This document shows, one piece after another, positions 11,656 to 23,689 of a DNA stretch of 64,000 bases (positions are counted from its first letter, which is position 1; each line of letters begins with the position of its first letter). The notes under the pieces were generated by a model that ran no database searches, was not told where the DNA came from, and worked only from the letters and a program-made list of their open reading frames with translations. The DNA comes from Ceratotherium simum simum. Its lineage: Eukaryota; Chordata; Mammalia; Perissodactyla; Rhinocerotidae. Where the stretch lies: positions 2,078,091 to 2,142,090 of the forward strand of contig NW_004454178.1 of the NCBI RefSeq assembly GCF_000283155.1, given 5' to 3'. Made by a program: the position numbers and the translations under genes.

Positions 11656-12054
11656 TGCTAAGGACTAAACGTTTGTGTCCCCCCCCCCCCAAATTTATGT
11701 ATTATAGTCCTAATCTCCAATGTGATGGTATTTAGAACTGGGGGCTTTGGGAGATACTTAGGTTTAGATGTGGTCACGAAGGTAGAGTCCCCATGATGGG
11801 ATTAGTGCCCTTACAAGAAGAAGAGAAGATCAGAGCCTTCTCTCTCCAAGTGCACATACCTAGGAAAGGCCACCTGAGCGCACCAGGAGAAGGCAGTGTC
11901 TACAATCCAGGAAAAGGACGCTCACCAAGACTTGAACCTGCTGACACCTTGAACTTGGACTTCCTAGCTTCTAGATCTGTGAAAAATAAATGTCTGTTGT
12001 TTAGGTCACCCAGCCTATGGTACTTTGTTATAGCAGCCTGAGCTGACTAAGAGA
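11656..12054 (+). mobile_element. Solo LTR, MLT1-type MaLR
   Basis: The sequence follows the MLT1/MST LTR consensus closely: 'ggactaaacgtttgtgtcc', a run of Cs (11681-11690), 'ccaatgtgatggtatttagaactgggggctttgggag', 'gatgggattagtgcccttacaag', 'ctgtgaaaaataaatgtctgttgttta' and 'ttgttatagcagcctgagctgacta'. The polyadenylation signal AATAAA lies near 11985. The five bases ACTTG flank it exactly (11651-11655 and 12055-12059), which fixes its ends. Confidence 0.92.
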
Positions 12055-12059
12055 ACTTG

Positions 12060-13655
12060 ATTCCTTCCTAACTGAAGTAGGGCACTGGGTGAAAGTGCTT
12101 ACGCCCTAAACAACTGAGGGAGACCATGGGAGTTGCCACTTACCACGTTGGGAAGGAACATAGGGGGAGCAGGTGTGGAGATAGGAAGGTAAGATCAAAG
12201 TTTATGTTGCAACATAGCTGAAATGTTGAAAGAAATTATCAATTTAGTTTTTCATTTTTAATTTTTTACCATTTGCGTTATATTAGAAATGCCTATTTTA
12301 GCCCTTGCATGAGAAAGAATTTCTGTAATTAAACTTAGTTTATTTAGATCTGTTAAACGAGATCATGTAGGAAACATACTGCTAAGAGTGAAAGAATGAA
12401 GAGCTGGTTCTAATGACAGGAATCATCTGATATTTTCTCAAAACTTTAATCCTAGAATTCAATTTAAAACATTCTTACATATGCAAAGTTGTTAAAAATC
12501 CAAAGTTTCATGTAAACCATGTGTTAAAGTTTTCCACTTATTTTTCTCCAAGGCCTCAACACAATTGTTTTAATTCCTCATTTTCCCCCTCATTTTTAAA
12601 TTTTCTCCGAAAACAAGACCAGGTATTATTGTATGGTGCTTCTCAGTAAAGAAGTTGAAAAAGTAACTTGCTCTTTGGGAGAGTAACAGATGTAATGGAA
12701 TTTATTATTTTTATCTCAAATTGTTTTTACTGAGTACACATTTTGTGTCATGTTTTTATTACTCAAGTATATACTTTATCTTTCACTTTATGATTCATGT
12801 TTTCATTGCCTAATGTCTTGCACTTGAAAGGGTCCCAATATTTCCTGAACTAATGCATGCATAAATAAATGAATGAATGGTGAATATTTTTTTCTAAGTT
12901 CAGTTTAAATCACCACAATTGAAAGTTAGATCCAAGATGACGTTTAATTTCGTTATGTTTTGAATTTGTTAAAATGATTATTTCTGAATACCCTATAGTG
13001 CCTTCAAATGGATTTAATGTGGCTGTGAGGATTAGATATAAGGCCATGACATATAGGAAGATGTAGGAAAGTCATCCAACGTCTCGGCGCAGGTAGAGAG
13101 TTAAATTCAGTTTTACAGTGTTGTGGGCGAACGTGATTATAGAAGAGAAAGGTGAAAATTGTTTATGAGATCTAGAAAGCCCACTTAACTTGGAGTTTAT
13201 GCTAATTTATGAAATTAGTTAAGGGGAAAAACGAAATGTTTGAAACTGGAGGAGGCTGCAGGTACTCTTAGTGAATACTGTGATGTTTGAAACACTGGTC
13301 TATCTTTCTTGGTAGGGAAGTGGATGAAAGGATTTTTTCTTTTCTATTTGAAAATTATACTTTTTACTTATCCATTACTGTTTTATATATCAGCACTCAA
13401 TCATTTGGTGATTTTAAGCTATTTCCAAAGGTTATTTCATTGAAAATATCCCTCTAAATCTTATAGTACATGCAAACTGTACAGTTTTTAAAAACCATCC
13501 ATCACAGATAAAATATCCAATGATGCCCTCACCCCTAAGGATGGTGTGAGCCTGGTGGGTGTTCTCTTTGCCAGGTGTTACCAATAAAAAAATAATTTTT
13601 CTATTTGACATATTTCCCTTCAAGACACAAAGATAGTGGAGAGGCAGCTGGCTGT
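12060..13655. other. Unassigned intergenic sequence
   Basis: No gene or strong repeat. A weak L2-tail-like end occurs at about 12800-12885 ('ataaataaatgaatgaatgg'). The open frame at 13432-13834 (minus strand, two frames) runs into L2 and has no recognised product. Confidence 0.5.
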
Positions 13656-13659
13656 GAGC

Positions 13660-14590
13660 GGCTGAGCTCATGGCCACCCCCAACATCCCGTGGAAACCTG
13701 CCTTCTTTTCCTCTGCCCACTGCAGTCACTGGCACCACCATCCATCCATCCACCAATGGCAGACAACCTAGTCCTCTGGCATTTCTCGTAACACCCATCG
13801 CCCTACTGATCCATAAGTGCTGCTTATTACACATTCTCTGCGTATCTTGGATATTTGCCCTCTTTGCCTTCAGTTCTATTACCGCTTTTCTTTATGGCCT
13901 TCTCATATCTCAACAAAATCATAGCAATAGCCGCCTTATGGGTCTCCATGCTTCAAGTTCCTCTGAATTCACCCTCTGCAGTGCTGTGGGAGAAAGAGAG
14001 ATCTTTCCAAACTGCTGTCTGAACCTGTCACTCAATTCTTAGGTTGCTGTAGTTGGTCCTACATCACCCTGAGAATGAAATCCAGACACTTTGATGTGAC
14101 GTACAAAACCTTCGTCACTTTTGTTACTGCTTTACTGTAGTGGACAACTATATATCTATATTTTTTTTCTTGACCAATGTTAACTGCCTCTCTCTCATCT
14201 CTTTGGTAACAGCCAACCCTCTTCATTGCTGTCAATCAAGGTGTCCTGCTCTCCCTTAGCCAAGTGGTATGCACAGGATCCAAGATAAACCCAATCAGAC
14301 TCTTTCTGAAAATTGGAATTTTAGGTGACCATGCTGAGCAATTAACATGTCCCTGCATTCCTTACATCTCTTTGCATTTGAACATGCTTTTACTCTTAGT
14401 AGAATAACCTCTCATTCTTGCATTTCAATTCAAATATCCCCCTTTTGGAAGCTTTTTTATCTCCACCACCCTGAGATAGAGACACTCCATTTGTACTTTC
14501 ACTGCACTTAAATCTCTGTATGCTATTTCTAGCTTACATGTTCATATTCTCCTCCAGAATGTTAGCTCCTTGAAAGCAGGGAGTAATAGA
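13660..14590 (+). repeat. L2 LINE, 3' region, about 0.9 kb
   Basis: The blocks occur in L2 order: 'actggcaccaccatccatcc' (13730), 'catagcaatagccgccttatgggtctccatgcttc' (13920), 'ctgagaatgaaatccagacac' (14070), 'aataacctctcattcttgcatttc' (14403) and the tail 'gttagctccttgaaagcagggag' (14560). The open frame at 13605-14042 is therefore a by-product of L2 sequence. Confidence 0.8.
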
Positions 14591-16221
14591 AGTATAAGGA
14601 AATAGAAGCAAAGACATGAACTCAGCGGCAAACGAGGAAAATGAGAAGAAGAAACAAACAGAAGGATGCAGAGAAATGCAGTGTGCTAAAAGACTCTAGG
14701 AAAGGCAGCAAACCATAGCAGTTGTCTTCCAGGACCCCGAGGTAATTTTGGAGAAAGCACATGAGATAGTTATTAACATTATTAATAAATATTTCTAGAT
14801 TGTTCCCCTCCCAGGCATGTGACAAAACTGTTCTTCCTAGAGCACTTGTGGTTTTGACTGATGAGTTGTGAACAGAAGGTATTTCTGTCTCTTCCAGGCC
14901 AGAGCAGTTAATTGCGGGAGTGGGCGGCTCCACTGTCTCTTTCTCATTCTGGCGTTGACAATGACAGGGAAGGAGGCCACTCCATCACCCTGGGTGGCTG
15001 TGATTAGCAGACACACAATGGACAGGTGCTGTGAGAGAGAAACAAATCATTGCTGTTTTAAGCTGAGATTTGGAGCTGTTTGTTAGCACAACATAACTCA
15101 TTCTTTCCTGGTTTCTCCTGCATGAAAGTGACTAGAAACAACACGGGATGACCAATTAAAAGGACAAAGAAGAAGAAATGAACTAAGTTGCAGATTTGAT
15201 TTAAGTTAGGAAACTTTATCATAAACTGCTTATGTCTGATTTTAATTTATCCATCATTGGTCAAGTGCAAGCAGCATTAGCTCTTCTTTGCCCCATTAAG
15301 AAGAGGAGCTTCTTTACTCGTCTTGCTGCTGGAAAGGTCACAGACAACACCATTCACACACTCACTTGCTGCCCTGTCTATTGTAAAGAGGAGTCATTTC
15401 ATACACAGATTGTGTGTACAAATCGAATCATACATTGTTCAGCAAAGGAGGATGAGGCAAAGAGCATAAGAGAAAGTGGGAGCAGGAGGGATTTCACCCA
15501 CAGTCTGCCCCGCCACTCCCAGCAATAGAGCCACTTACATATTGACGGTATATCAGGAAAATCCATCTACAATTGTGACATTTGACTCATCAACAAGCAA
15601 GTAAGAAAGGTTGTAAAATATAGTTCTTATCCAGCCTATAATCATATTACATAAGCAGCTTCATAAAGCTCTCCTACGAGGCCTTCCTTAAGGAAGAGTG
15701 GGAAAGTGCTGCTAATTGTATGTGTGGTGTGCAAAGAAATGTAGAATCCGATTAATGTTTGCACAAATGCCGTGTCTAAAAAATAAATCTATCCCTCAAA
15801 GCAGAATTGTCCAGCATTAAAGTAGTCCAAAACACAACCAACAGATGTAGGTAAATGCAGCAATTACGTTACACACTGATTTTCTCAAATTCTTTGTATT
15901 GCTCGATAAGCACAACAAAGCCATCTGATTACAGTGAACGGGAAAGTGGAAGCCTGTTTCAGCAACTGGGGGGTGCAATTAGATCTCCTGGTTTATTTCC
16001 AATCAGGCAATTTTATGCCAGTGGTTTGAATAATACGATTGAAAAATTTAAGTAGTAGTATTTAAAATTATATCAAAGTACCACTAGAAAAAAATGAAAA
16101 AAATTATTTTAATAAAAATGCACATTCATTTTAATAAGCAGTGTGTTAGAAACGTTACACATTATCAATATTGTTGATTGATTCATAACCTTAATCCCAC
16201 ATAGTCAGCTGACAATACCTA

Positions 16222-16235
16222 CCACAAGAGGGCAG
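16222..16235 (+). promoter_or_regulatory. CTCF-like core motif (candidate)
   Basis: The bases CCACAAGAGGGCAG agree with the CTCF core CCASYAGRKGGCRS at every position except the fifth. It lies in repeat-poor sequence. Occupancy cannot be judged from sequence alone. Confidence 0.35.
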
Positions 16236-16424
16236 AGAGTGAATGCTAAGAAGTTAATGTGAGGTACCTTGTCCAGGATTATTTTATTCCAGGGGCAATC
16301 TCAGACTAAATCAGAGAGTAATATCATTAACAGTGTTCTCTTATCATAGTCACAACGGCCACAGCCTCATTTGCTCTTAAATTATTCTGCTCAGGTAGCC
16401 TAATTTTTCTACCAATGTCTTTTA

Positions 16425-16485
16425 AGAGGAGAGGGAGAGAGGGACAGAGAGAGAGAGAGTAGGAGAGAGACAGAAGGAGAGATTT
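16425..16485 (+). repeat. GA-rich simple repeat
   Basis: Imperfect GAGA tract with interruptions, ending 'cagaaggagagat'. Confidence 0.9.
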
Positions 16486-17737
16486 TCCCCAGATTAATCG
16501 ACGCCCTTGGAAGACCAAGTTCCAGCAAATATATACAATAAGATACTGTTAAGACAAAAATATACACAAATAAAATGCTGTGTATTCATTCTCTAAGAAG
16601 GAAGAATAAAAAGAGAAATATTTTTTGTGATTTCAATACGCCCTACTGAATTTGGAGTATAGGTTAACAGATTTTCAATAAATTTATTATTATAAACAAT
16701 GACTACTCCCTTTCTATTTGGAAGGAAACAAAGCTAATTTAACCAGAACTAATCTTTCAATCCACATTCCAATCATTTCTAAACACTAGTTTGAAGGCAG
16801 GAAATAGATTTCAATTTATCATGTGACAAAACAAAATAGTATATATCCATCTTGTTGATTAGTTACATATATAAACTCTGCCAGGGTCTCTTCCATTAAA
16901 ATATAGAAATCACATCTCTTAGTGCTAAAAATTTAAATTAGTTTTTCAAACTATTTTATTTGCTATTGACTATGATGATCATACAGAATACCGGCGTGAA
17001 TTAGATACCTCGTAAAGAGCGATTTACAGGTCAGTGGATGCAAGAATTCAAGAACATTTTTCATAAGTTGGCTTTATTGTTTTCTGGACGATGATTGTTC
17101 ATGCCAAGCATGACTTCGGTTCTGTTCTAGAACCTGAACAAGTCTGCTTTTACCTCCTTTTTGTCATTCTTTTTCTCAGAGAAGTGTAGACAATGCATGC
17201 TCTATGGAAGATATTGCATAACATATTATGTGAATGTTCTTCCAGATCTTGAAGCTGAAAATTATTCAAATTATTTTGAACAGTGGATTGGACAGCTGAT
17301 CAGTTGAGGTTGGTTTCAATTTTCTACCTTATCTAAATGTTGGCACTCAGTGAACAGATGTCATTAATGTTAAAGGTAAATACTAGCTTGTTGTTACCCA
17401 GGGAGGTTCTTCCCGTGTATCCTCACATGTACAATCCTAGAGTGTGGTGCTGGGTGATCGTCTGATTTTTTTTATTTTTATGCTGCTGTATTAGAGAATA
17501 ACTAGAGACCCTAGACCATCATCCCTTCTGCCTAGTTAGGGCCTCCATAATTCCTATAAAGTCTAATGAAATATCCTAACCAAAAAATATTAGAAGCACA
17601 AAATTTGCATTGAAAATGGTGAGTGGTCACAAATTATTATTGCTCTACTCTGTCTTTGGCTAAATATATTGATGTCATGCTTTTTATTCTAATTAACTTG
17701 GAAAATAATGATCATTGTCACACAATTATTAAACTAT

Positions 17738-17900
17738 TTTAAGAGTTTGTTAAGCAACTACTGTGTTCTGAGAACTATGTTAGGCGGTTTAGCTATATCG
17801 TCTGTCTTTATTTGTCCCTTTTTTACTGATGGAGAAATTGAGAATTAGAGGAAGTATTTGCCTTCTGCCAAAGCTGTGTTTTGGAAGTGGTAAGTGTCCA
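17738..17900 (-). repeat. MIR SINE
   Basis: Reverse-complement MIR with 'ttactgatggagaaattgagaattagaggaag' and the degraded 'ggaagtggtaagtg' tRNA-side block. Confidence 0.6.
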
Positions 17901-17904
17901 TGCC

Positions 17905-18135
17905 CCACTCATTTCATTGGATGAAGCATATCTCGTGGCCAAACCTGTCATCATTAGAATATGGAGCCTCTCAGAAACCATCTCATCGGGGGAGGTGACA
18001 AATGTTTTGATATAAAACCTTCTATGGCGTATGATAAATACAGGGATAGATAAGCAAATGCACTTATTGAGGAGACGAAAGGGCACCCAATACCGCCTGT
18101 GGAGCCTGTGAGACTTCCACAGAAAATCCAATGTT
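17905..18135. other. Short unassigned stretch
   Basis: Nothing recognised between MIR and ERE. Confidence 0.5.
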
Positions 18136-18136
18136 A

Positions 18137-18378
18137 GGGGCAAACCGGTGGCATAGCAGTTAAGTGCACACGCTCCCTTCGGTGGCCCGGGGTTCGCAGG
18201 TTCAGATCCCGGGTGCAGACTGACGCACCGCTTGTCAAGCCATGCTGTGGTGGCGTCCCATATAAAGTAGAGGAAGATGGGCACGGATGTTAGCCCAGGG
18301 CCAATCTTCCTCAGCACAAAGAGGAGGATCAGCAATGGATGTTAGCTGAGGGCTGATCTTCCTCACAAAAACAAACAG
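18137..18378 (+). mobile_element. ERE SINE, full length, diverged
   Basis: tRNA-like head with 'ggcatagcagttaagtgcacacgctcc' and 'aggttcagatcccgggtgcag', then 'aagccatgctgtggtggcgtcc'. The tail carries two tandem versions of the 'gaagatgggcacggatgttagc...ccaatcttcctcagca' module, ending in an A-rich run. The central 'gcaactagaagg' module of other copies is absent. Confidence 0.93.
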
Positions 18379-18593
18379 AAAAGTGATGTTCATAAGGCAA
18401 AAGGAAACTTCCAGGAAAGAAGAACAACAGGTAGAAAGACACAGTGATACGAAAATGCCAGATGTGTTTGGGGAAAAATGAACAAATCAACTCGATGGAG
18501 CACAGACTTGCCTCTAAGACAGCTATGGGAGATGTAGCTGAAAGTGCATTTTCTGCCATGCTAACAATTTTTGACTCTATCTGTTAGGCATGG

Positions 18594-18622
18594 GGTGTGT
18601 GTGTGTGTGTGTGTGTGTGTGT
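18594..18622 (+). repeat. (GT)n microsatellite
   Basis: Uninterrupted GT dinucleotide run of about 14 units. Confidence 0.97.
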
Positions 18623-18624
18623 CA

Positions 18625-19510
18625 CAAAGAGAAGTAAAGGAATCAGGAGTTTTTAAGTTCCACAGCAACGAGAAGTTTTGAATTAGGTTTTAGAAAGATC
18701 ATCCGGCAAAGGTGAGTGGGAGGCATGGGAAGAGAAAAGAGTAAGCATTATCTAAGGCAACGAGTCCTCACTGGTGTTCACTGCACAGTGTAAACTATGA
18801 CTACTGCAAACCAAAACAAAACAAAGGCATGAAGTGGGGAGAGATGGAGAATATTCAATGGAGTTTCGGGATCAAATAAAAAAATGCTAATAGAGTTAGT
18901 TTTCTTTGAAATAGAAATACTCTAAATATAAAATAAAGTTTTACAAAGCAAAACGAAGGTATTTGTTAAAAAGTTTGCTTATCGAAAGTACAAACTTGGT
19001 CATGATATCAACGGAGTGTTAGTATTTTTCTTCTGACGTGCATCACAAAAGGGGCTTACACAGGTAGATTTTACGGGCAAAAGCTGGACAATGAACTATC
19101 GACTTTGCTTATACAAGTAGTTCGAACTGAACTTAACCTTATTATGGAGAAGAAAAGGAGCAAAAATTGTAGGTGATTATTAGTTTGGTAAGTAGTTAAA
19201 ATGAAAAGATTTTTGAAGGCTTTTTGTTCAACTAAGGAAATTGAACGGGACAAAACAAACGAAAAAAAACAAAATCCCATTTCCTCAGAAATACACTAAT
19301 TATTTATATTATGCCACATCTAACAGAAAAGTACAAGCTTTGGTTCTTGCCTGTCAAGGTTGTTTTGTTTGTGGATATTTTTTCTTTTTCTGTGAAAATC
19401 TGAGAACCCAAGTTGTTTGTACCTCCTACATCCAAAAATCTTCCACTGATACATTTAAGAAATAAATGTAATTTTTCCCTTTCCCACCTACTCCTATAGT
19501 ATTTTTTCAA
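18625..19510. other. Unassigned sequence
   Basis: No gene or repeat recognised. Short frames on both strands near 19071-19510 overlap each other and are uninformative. Confidence 0.5.
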
Positions 19511-19514
19511 TGCT

Positions 19515-20250
19515 CTTTTTTTAAATACTTATATTTTTAGAACAGTTTTAGGTTTACAACAAAATTGAGAGGAAGGTGCAGAGATTTCCCATGTACCCTT
19601 GCCCCCACACATGCACAGCCTCCCGTCATTCACCAGAGTGGTACATTTTGCACCAGGGGTAAACCTACCTGGACACATCGTGACCACCCAAAGCCTGTAG
19701 TTTACCTTGGTGAAATTTATAATGACATATATTCATCAATATAGTACCATACAGAGCATTTTCACTGTCCTAAAAATTCTCTGTGCTCTGCCTATTCATC
19801 TCCCACCCCTCCCACTCCTGGCAAACGCTGTTCTTTTTTTTTCTGAGGAGGAGGAAAATTGGCCCTGAGCTAACATCTGTGCCAACCCTCCTCTATGTTG
19901 TATGAGTCGCTGCCACAATATGGCTTGACCAGCGTGCGTAGGTCCGCGCCTGGGATCCAAATCTACGAACCCCAGGCTGCTGAAGCGGAGTACATGATCT
20001 TAACCACTACGCCACTGGGCTGGCCCCCCCCACTGATCTTTTTGTTGTCTCCATAGTTTTGCCTTTTCCAGTATGTCATATAGTTAGAATCATACAGTAG
20101 GTATCCTTTTCAGATTGGCTCCTTTCACTCGGTAATATGCATTTTTCCTCCATGCAATTTTCCTCCATGTCTTTTCATGGCTTGATAGCTCATTTCTTTT
20201 TAGTGATGAATAACATTCCATTGTCTGGATGTATCATCAATGTTCTTTAC
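19515..20250 (-). mobile_element. L1M LINE 3'UTR, interrupted by an ERE
   Basis: This is reverse-complement L1 3' sequence: 'agaacagttttaggtttacaaca', 'gatttcccatgtacccttgcccccacac', 'ccaccagagtggtacatt'-like wording, then 'cctctgtgctctgcctattc'. After the ERE (19839-20030) it continues with 'ttgtctccatagttttgccttttccag' and 'gatgaataacattccattgtctggatgta'. Confidence 0.88.
19839..20030 (-). mobile_element. ERE SINE inserted in L1
   Basis: Minus-strand ERE: A/T-rich end at left, 'ggccctgagctaacatctgtgcc', 'ctgccacaatatggcttgacc', 'gtccgcgcctgggatccaaa', 'taaccactacgccactgggctggcc'. The L1 bases cgctgttcttttt (19826-19838) recur as cactgatcttttt (20031-20043), an imperfect 13-bp target duplication with two mismatches. 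This indicates an older insertion than the copies with perfect duplications. Confidence 0.93.
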
Positions 20251-20259
20251 TTTTTAAAA

Positions 20260-20985
20260 AATCTTGGAAACTCTTCGTCAGGTACTTGATTTAGTTGTTA
20301 CTAACTTGCTTAAAATATTATAATCCATTCAGTGTGTATTCTCTATTCAACATACACAATAGAGTTGGAATAACTAGTCATTTATATACATATATTTGAT
20401 TAGAAGTTCCAAATTTCCTCTTTTTAAATTCGTAAGAGAGCCATTTTATATGATAAAAAATAAATCATTTAAGTGTACCTTTTTGAATCTCAGGCAGGTT
20501 CAGTTGCTCCAAATTTATAACCTGGACATTTTTATTTGAAGCTAAATTTTTCTATTTAGGATCCCATGCTGTTTCCAAATCAATACCAGCTTCTGGCAAA
20601 TCGACACTCTGCTGTCGAAATAAAAAGCGTATGTTTAGCTTCTCTTCTGTGATATTTGGTATAATACTGGTATCATCAGTTACTTATATAACTGATGAAT
20701 TGAATTTAAAATGTTTAAATGTTCATAAAACTTGAGAGTTTAAAAATTTTCTTTAGAAATTTATAAAAATTTGACTCAAAGTTATACTTACTAAAAGTTC
20801 CAAATTTTGCTTATACTTTATACATATTATATAAATATTTTATTTATTGTGATAACAGAATGGTTTAACCTATTTTTCCTGGAGGTCACTAGTGGGATTC
20901 TATGTCCAAACTTACAAGATGAGACATATGATTGGGAACATGTGCAAATGACAATAATATCAGTGTGTACTGTGTGTTAAGAGTG
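20260..20985. other. Unassigned AT-rich sequence
   Basis: No gene or repeat recognised. A small perfect hairpin lies at 20673-20698 (10-bp stem, 6-base loop). Confidence 0.5.
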
Positions 20986-20989
20986 TGAC

Positions 20990-21175
20990 ATATAGCAGGC
21001 TCTATAGCAGGTACTTAGCTTATTGTTTCATTTACTACTCTCAGCCTGGAAAAGTGAAATTATTATTCTCATTTTATAGATGAGTAAACTGAAATTCTAA
21101 GGAGCCATAAATATTTCCAAGTCCACTCAGCTAGCAAATGACAGAATCAGGAATCATACCCAGATATCAGAGTTT
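20990..21175 (-). repeat. MIR SINE
   Basis: Reverse-complement MIR with 'attattctcattttatagatgagtaaactga' and 'ccactcagctagcaaatgacagaatcagga'. Confidence 0.8.
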
Positions 21176-21179
21176 TCCT

Positions 21180-21830
21180 CACAGTATGAAAGCTACCTCT
21201 CCTATTGGTGACCCGTGACAAGAAGCGTTAAGGTATGGAGCTGACACACGCTCTGCTGAAATGGAGTGTCCATGTAAAGCTGAAGCTTGTCTGGAAGAAT
21301 TTGCCCAGCATCCTTGCCCCTGGTGGACTCTTGACAAGAGTAGCAGAACGGAAACTGAGAAAAGGGGCCACAGAAGAGGAGAATCCCTGATCAAATGCCT
21401 CCTTATTAGACCTGTGGTCTCTCTTATGAGAACTACCATGGTCAGATCTAGGGGTAAATTGCATGGCTTCTCTTGTATATATTTTGGCACATCTAAAGAA
21501 TGTGCGCATATGTGACGGGAACCAACAAGATGGACAGTTTAAGACTGAGGAGTGAGCCCTGACTCTGGATGTATTGTGAAGTAGCTGTCTTTTTACAGGT
21601 TTTCCAGTAGCTGACCTAAGGATGCCTGATTTCACCTTGTCTTTGTAAAACAACTAACATGTATCATTTATTGCATAAGCATTTGCTTCAGTTTTCAATT
21701 CCATATGCATAAAAGTTAATGGATTATAATGAGATATTTTGTGAATATGCTTTTTTAAAATAAAAAGGTAAGAAATTTAGAGGAGCATGGAAAAAAATTA
21801 ATATATTTAAATTTTATTATTATTCAAGAA
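21180..21830. other. Unassigned sequence
   Basis: Overlapping open frames on both strands (21179-21653) have no domain I recognise and no exon context. I do not call a gene. Confidence 0.45.
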
Positions 21831-21835
21831 GAGCT

Positions 21836-22088
21836 GGGGGCCATCCTGGGGGCATAGCAGTTAAGTTCATGCACTCCACTTTGGTGGCCAGAGGGTCACG
21901 GGTTTGGATGTCAGGCATGGACCTACACCACTTGTCAAGCCATGCTGTGGCAGCAACCCACATACAAAATAGAGGAAGAAGGGCATGGATGTTAGCTCAG
22001 GACTAATTTTCTTCAGCAAAAAGAGGAAGATTGGCAACAGATGTTAGCTCAGGACCAGTCTTCCTCCCCCCACCAAAAAAAAGAAAAA
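21836..22088 (+). mobile_element. ERE SINE, diverged
   Basis: 'ggcatagcagttaagttcatgcactcc', 'aagccatgctgtggcagc' and two 'ggatgttagctcagga' type tail modules, ending in an A-rich run. Flanks AAGAAGAGCT (21826-21835) and AAGAATAGCC (22089-22098) are a plausible decayed target duplication. Confidence 0.9.
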
Positions 22089-22109
22089 AAGAATAGCCAA
22101 GAAAAAAAT

Positions 22110-23085
22110 TTAAAGAAAAGACTCATAAGGAAGGCTTTTTTTTTTTTTTTTTTACTAGATATCAAAACGTATTACAAGGCTCCATTAACACGCCATTGTT
22201 CAGAGTAATAAATTATTGTACCATAATATGTATGATAAAGGTGAGATTTTTAAATCTGTAGGGCAAGATATTCTGGTCAATAAATTATACTGGAGCAAGT
22301 GTCTAAATAGTCAAGGAAAAAATTCGATCATTGTCTTACCCCTTATATCAAAAAAAAAAGATTAAATAAAGATTAAAGTCTATAAAGTCTACATTTGAAA
22401 ATAAGTTTAATTTACTGAGAAATAATATTGGAGAACATTATTAGTAATTCTCTTCCTACTGAGGTTGACCAAAAGTCATAAAGGAAAAATCGTAAATACA
22501 AATTCAAATCATTAACATAGTAAGAGACATATGAACAAAGTTTAAAAACAGGTAAAAAATTTCCCACATAAGTAAAAAAAATAAAGCGTTAATAGCTTTA
22601 TCTCAAAAGAGCTCTAACCACCATTGTCATATAAAAATAGACAAAGAGGTAAATAGGAAATTAACAGGCTAAGAAATAAAAATGTCTATAAACATAGGAA
22701 ATGTGTTAAATTTTACAAGTGATTAGAGAAACACGTTAGAATAATAAATGCACTTTCATCTGTCAGAGTCACAAAAATGAAAACAAATTTTATAAAGATA
22801 TATGTAGTGTTAGTTGGTGGGAAGTAGGTTAATCTCATATACTACTGGAACTTGGTACCACCTTTAGAAGAACAGAACTAGCAAATTTTTATATAAGTGC
22901 ATGCTGTTTACTCTAGTAGTTCCACTTCTAAGAATCTATTCCAGGAATACTGTTAAAGTAGTAGACTACTAGAATACCATTATATTAGTATAAAAATGAG
23001 AAAATTTACTGCAACATATTTTCTAGCAGAAAGAAAAAGAAAAGACTGAAGATAACTTACATATCCGGGAATAGGAGAATGTTTG
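22110..23085 (+). mobile_element. L1M LINE, ORF2 end and 3' region, degraded
   Basis: The order matches the L1 C-terminal ORF2 and 3' region: 'acaaggctccattaacacg', a 'gaaataggaaattaacagg' stretch, 'agagaaacacgttagaataat', 'cacaaaaatgaaaac', 'actactggaacttggtacc' and 'agtagttccacttctaagaatctattccagg'. It contains a T run at 22138-22155. Many stops. Confidence 0.75.
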
Positions 23086-23089
23086 GATC

Positions 23090-23680
23090 AAGTTCAGTAC
23101 ATTCATACTGTTTAATTAAATTGAATTCAGCTGCAAGTAATAGAAACCAAAAACACAAAATAAAAATAAAATTAAAACAGATGGCACAAAATAGGAATAT
23201 ATTTCTCTCTCATATGAATGTAGGGTTTGTATGCTGTCTCTACTTCAGGAAGCCCGTAGGGACCCAAACTTTACCCATTTCACTACCCCACCATCCCTGT
23301 GGTGTGACCTCTCATCCTCATGGTCCAGCTTGGGAATAACCACATTCAAGATGGACAATGGAATAATGTGTGAAGAGGAAAAGGGTAAGGGATGGGCGGT
23401 TGCCATTTATTAGGGAAAGGTCTAGAAACTGCAGGAAAATATATCTTCTTACATCTCATCGGGCTGAATGTAGTCACATGACCCAGCTTAATAGCAAAGG
23501 TATAGTCGATATCTTGACGGTCATTTAACCAACTAAAAATTGTTTTACTTTATACTTGTAAGAAGCTAAGTCTCTCCCAAACTTACTATAAATAAAGTAG
23601 CTATTGGTGTACTAGTTGGAGGAATGACTCTGAAATATAATTGGGTTTGAAAAAGAGCAATTTTCAGAAACTTATTTATA
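23090..23680. other. Unassigned, possibly an old repeat
   Basis: The stretch from 'agctgcaagtaatagaaacc' (23110) to about 23480 has the look of an ancient interspersed repeat, but I cannot name the family. No gene is supported. Confidence 0.3.
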
Positions 23681-23689
23681 TTATGACCT

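Larger units (their letters stand above)
14595..17735. other. Unassigned, repeat-poor sequence
   Basis: I recognise no coding exon or transposon family here. The stretch contains a GA-rich simple repeat (16425-16485) and a CTCF-like motif (16222-16235), listed separately. Confidence 0.5.

Noticed and set aside
21179..21653. Overlapping frames on both strands (up to 141 codons)
   Set aside because: No domain, no start context or splice-site pattern that would favour one frame over the others.
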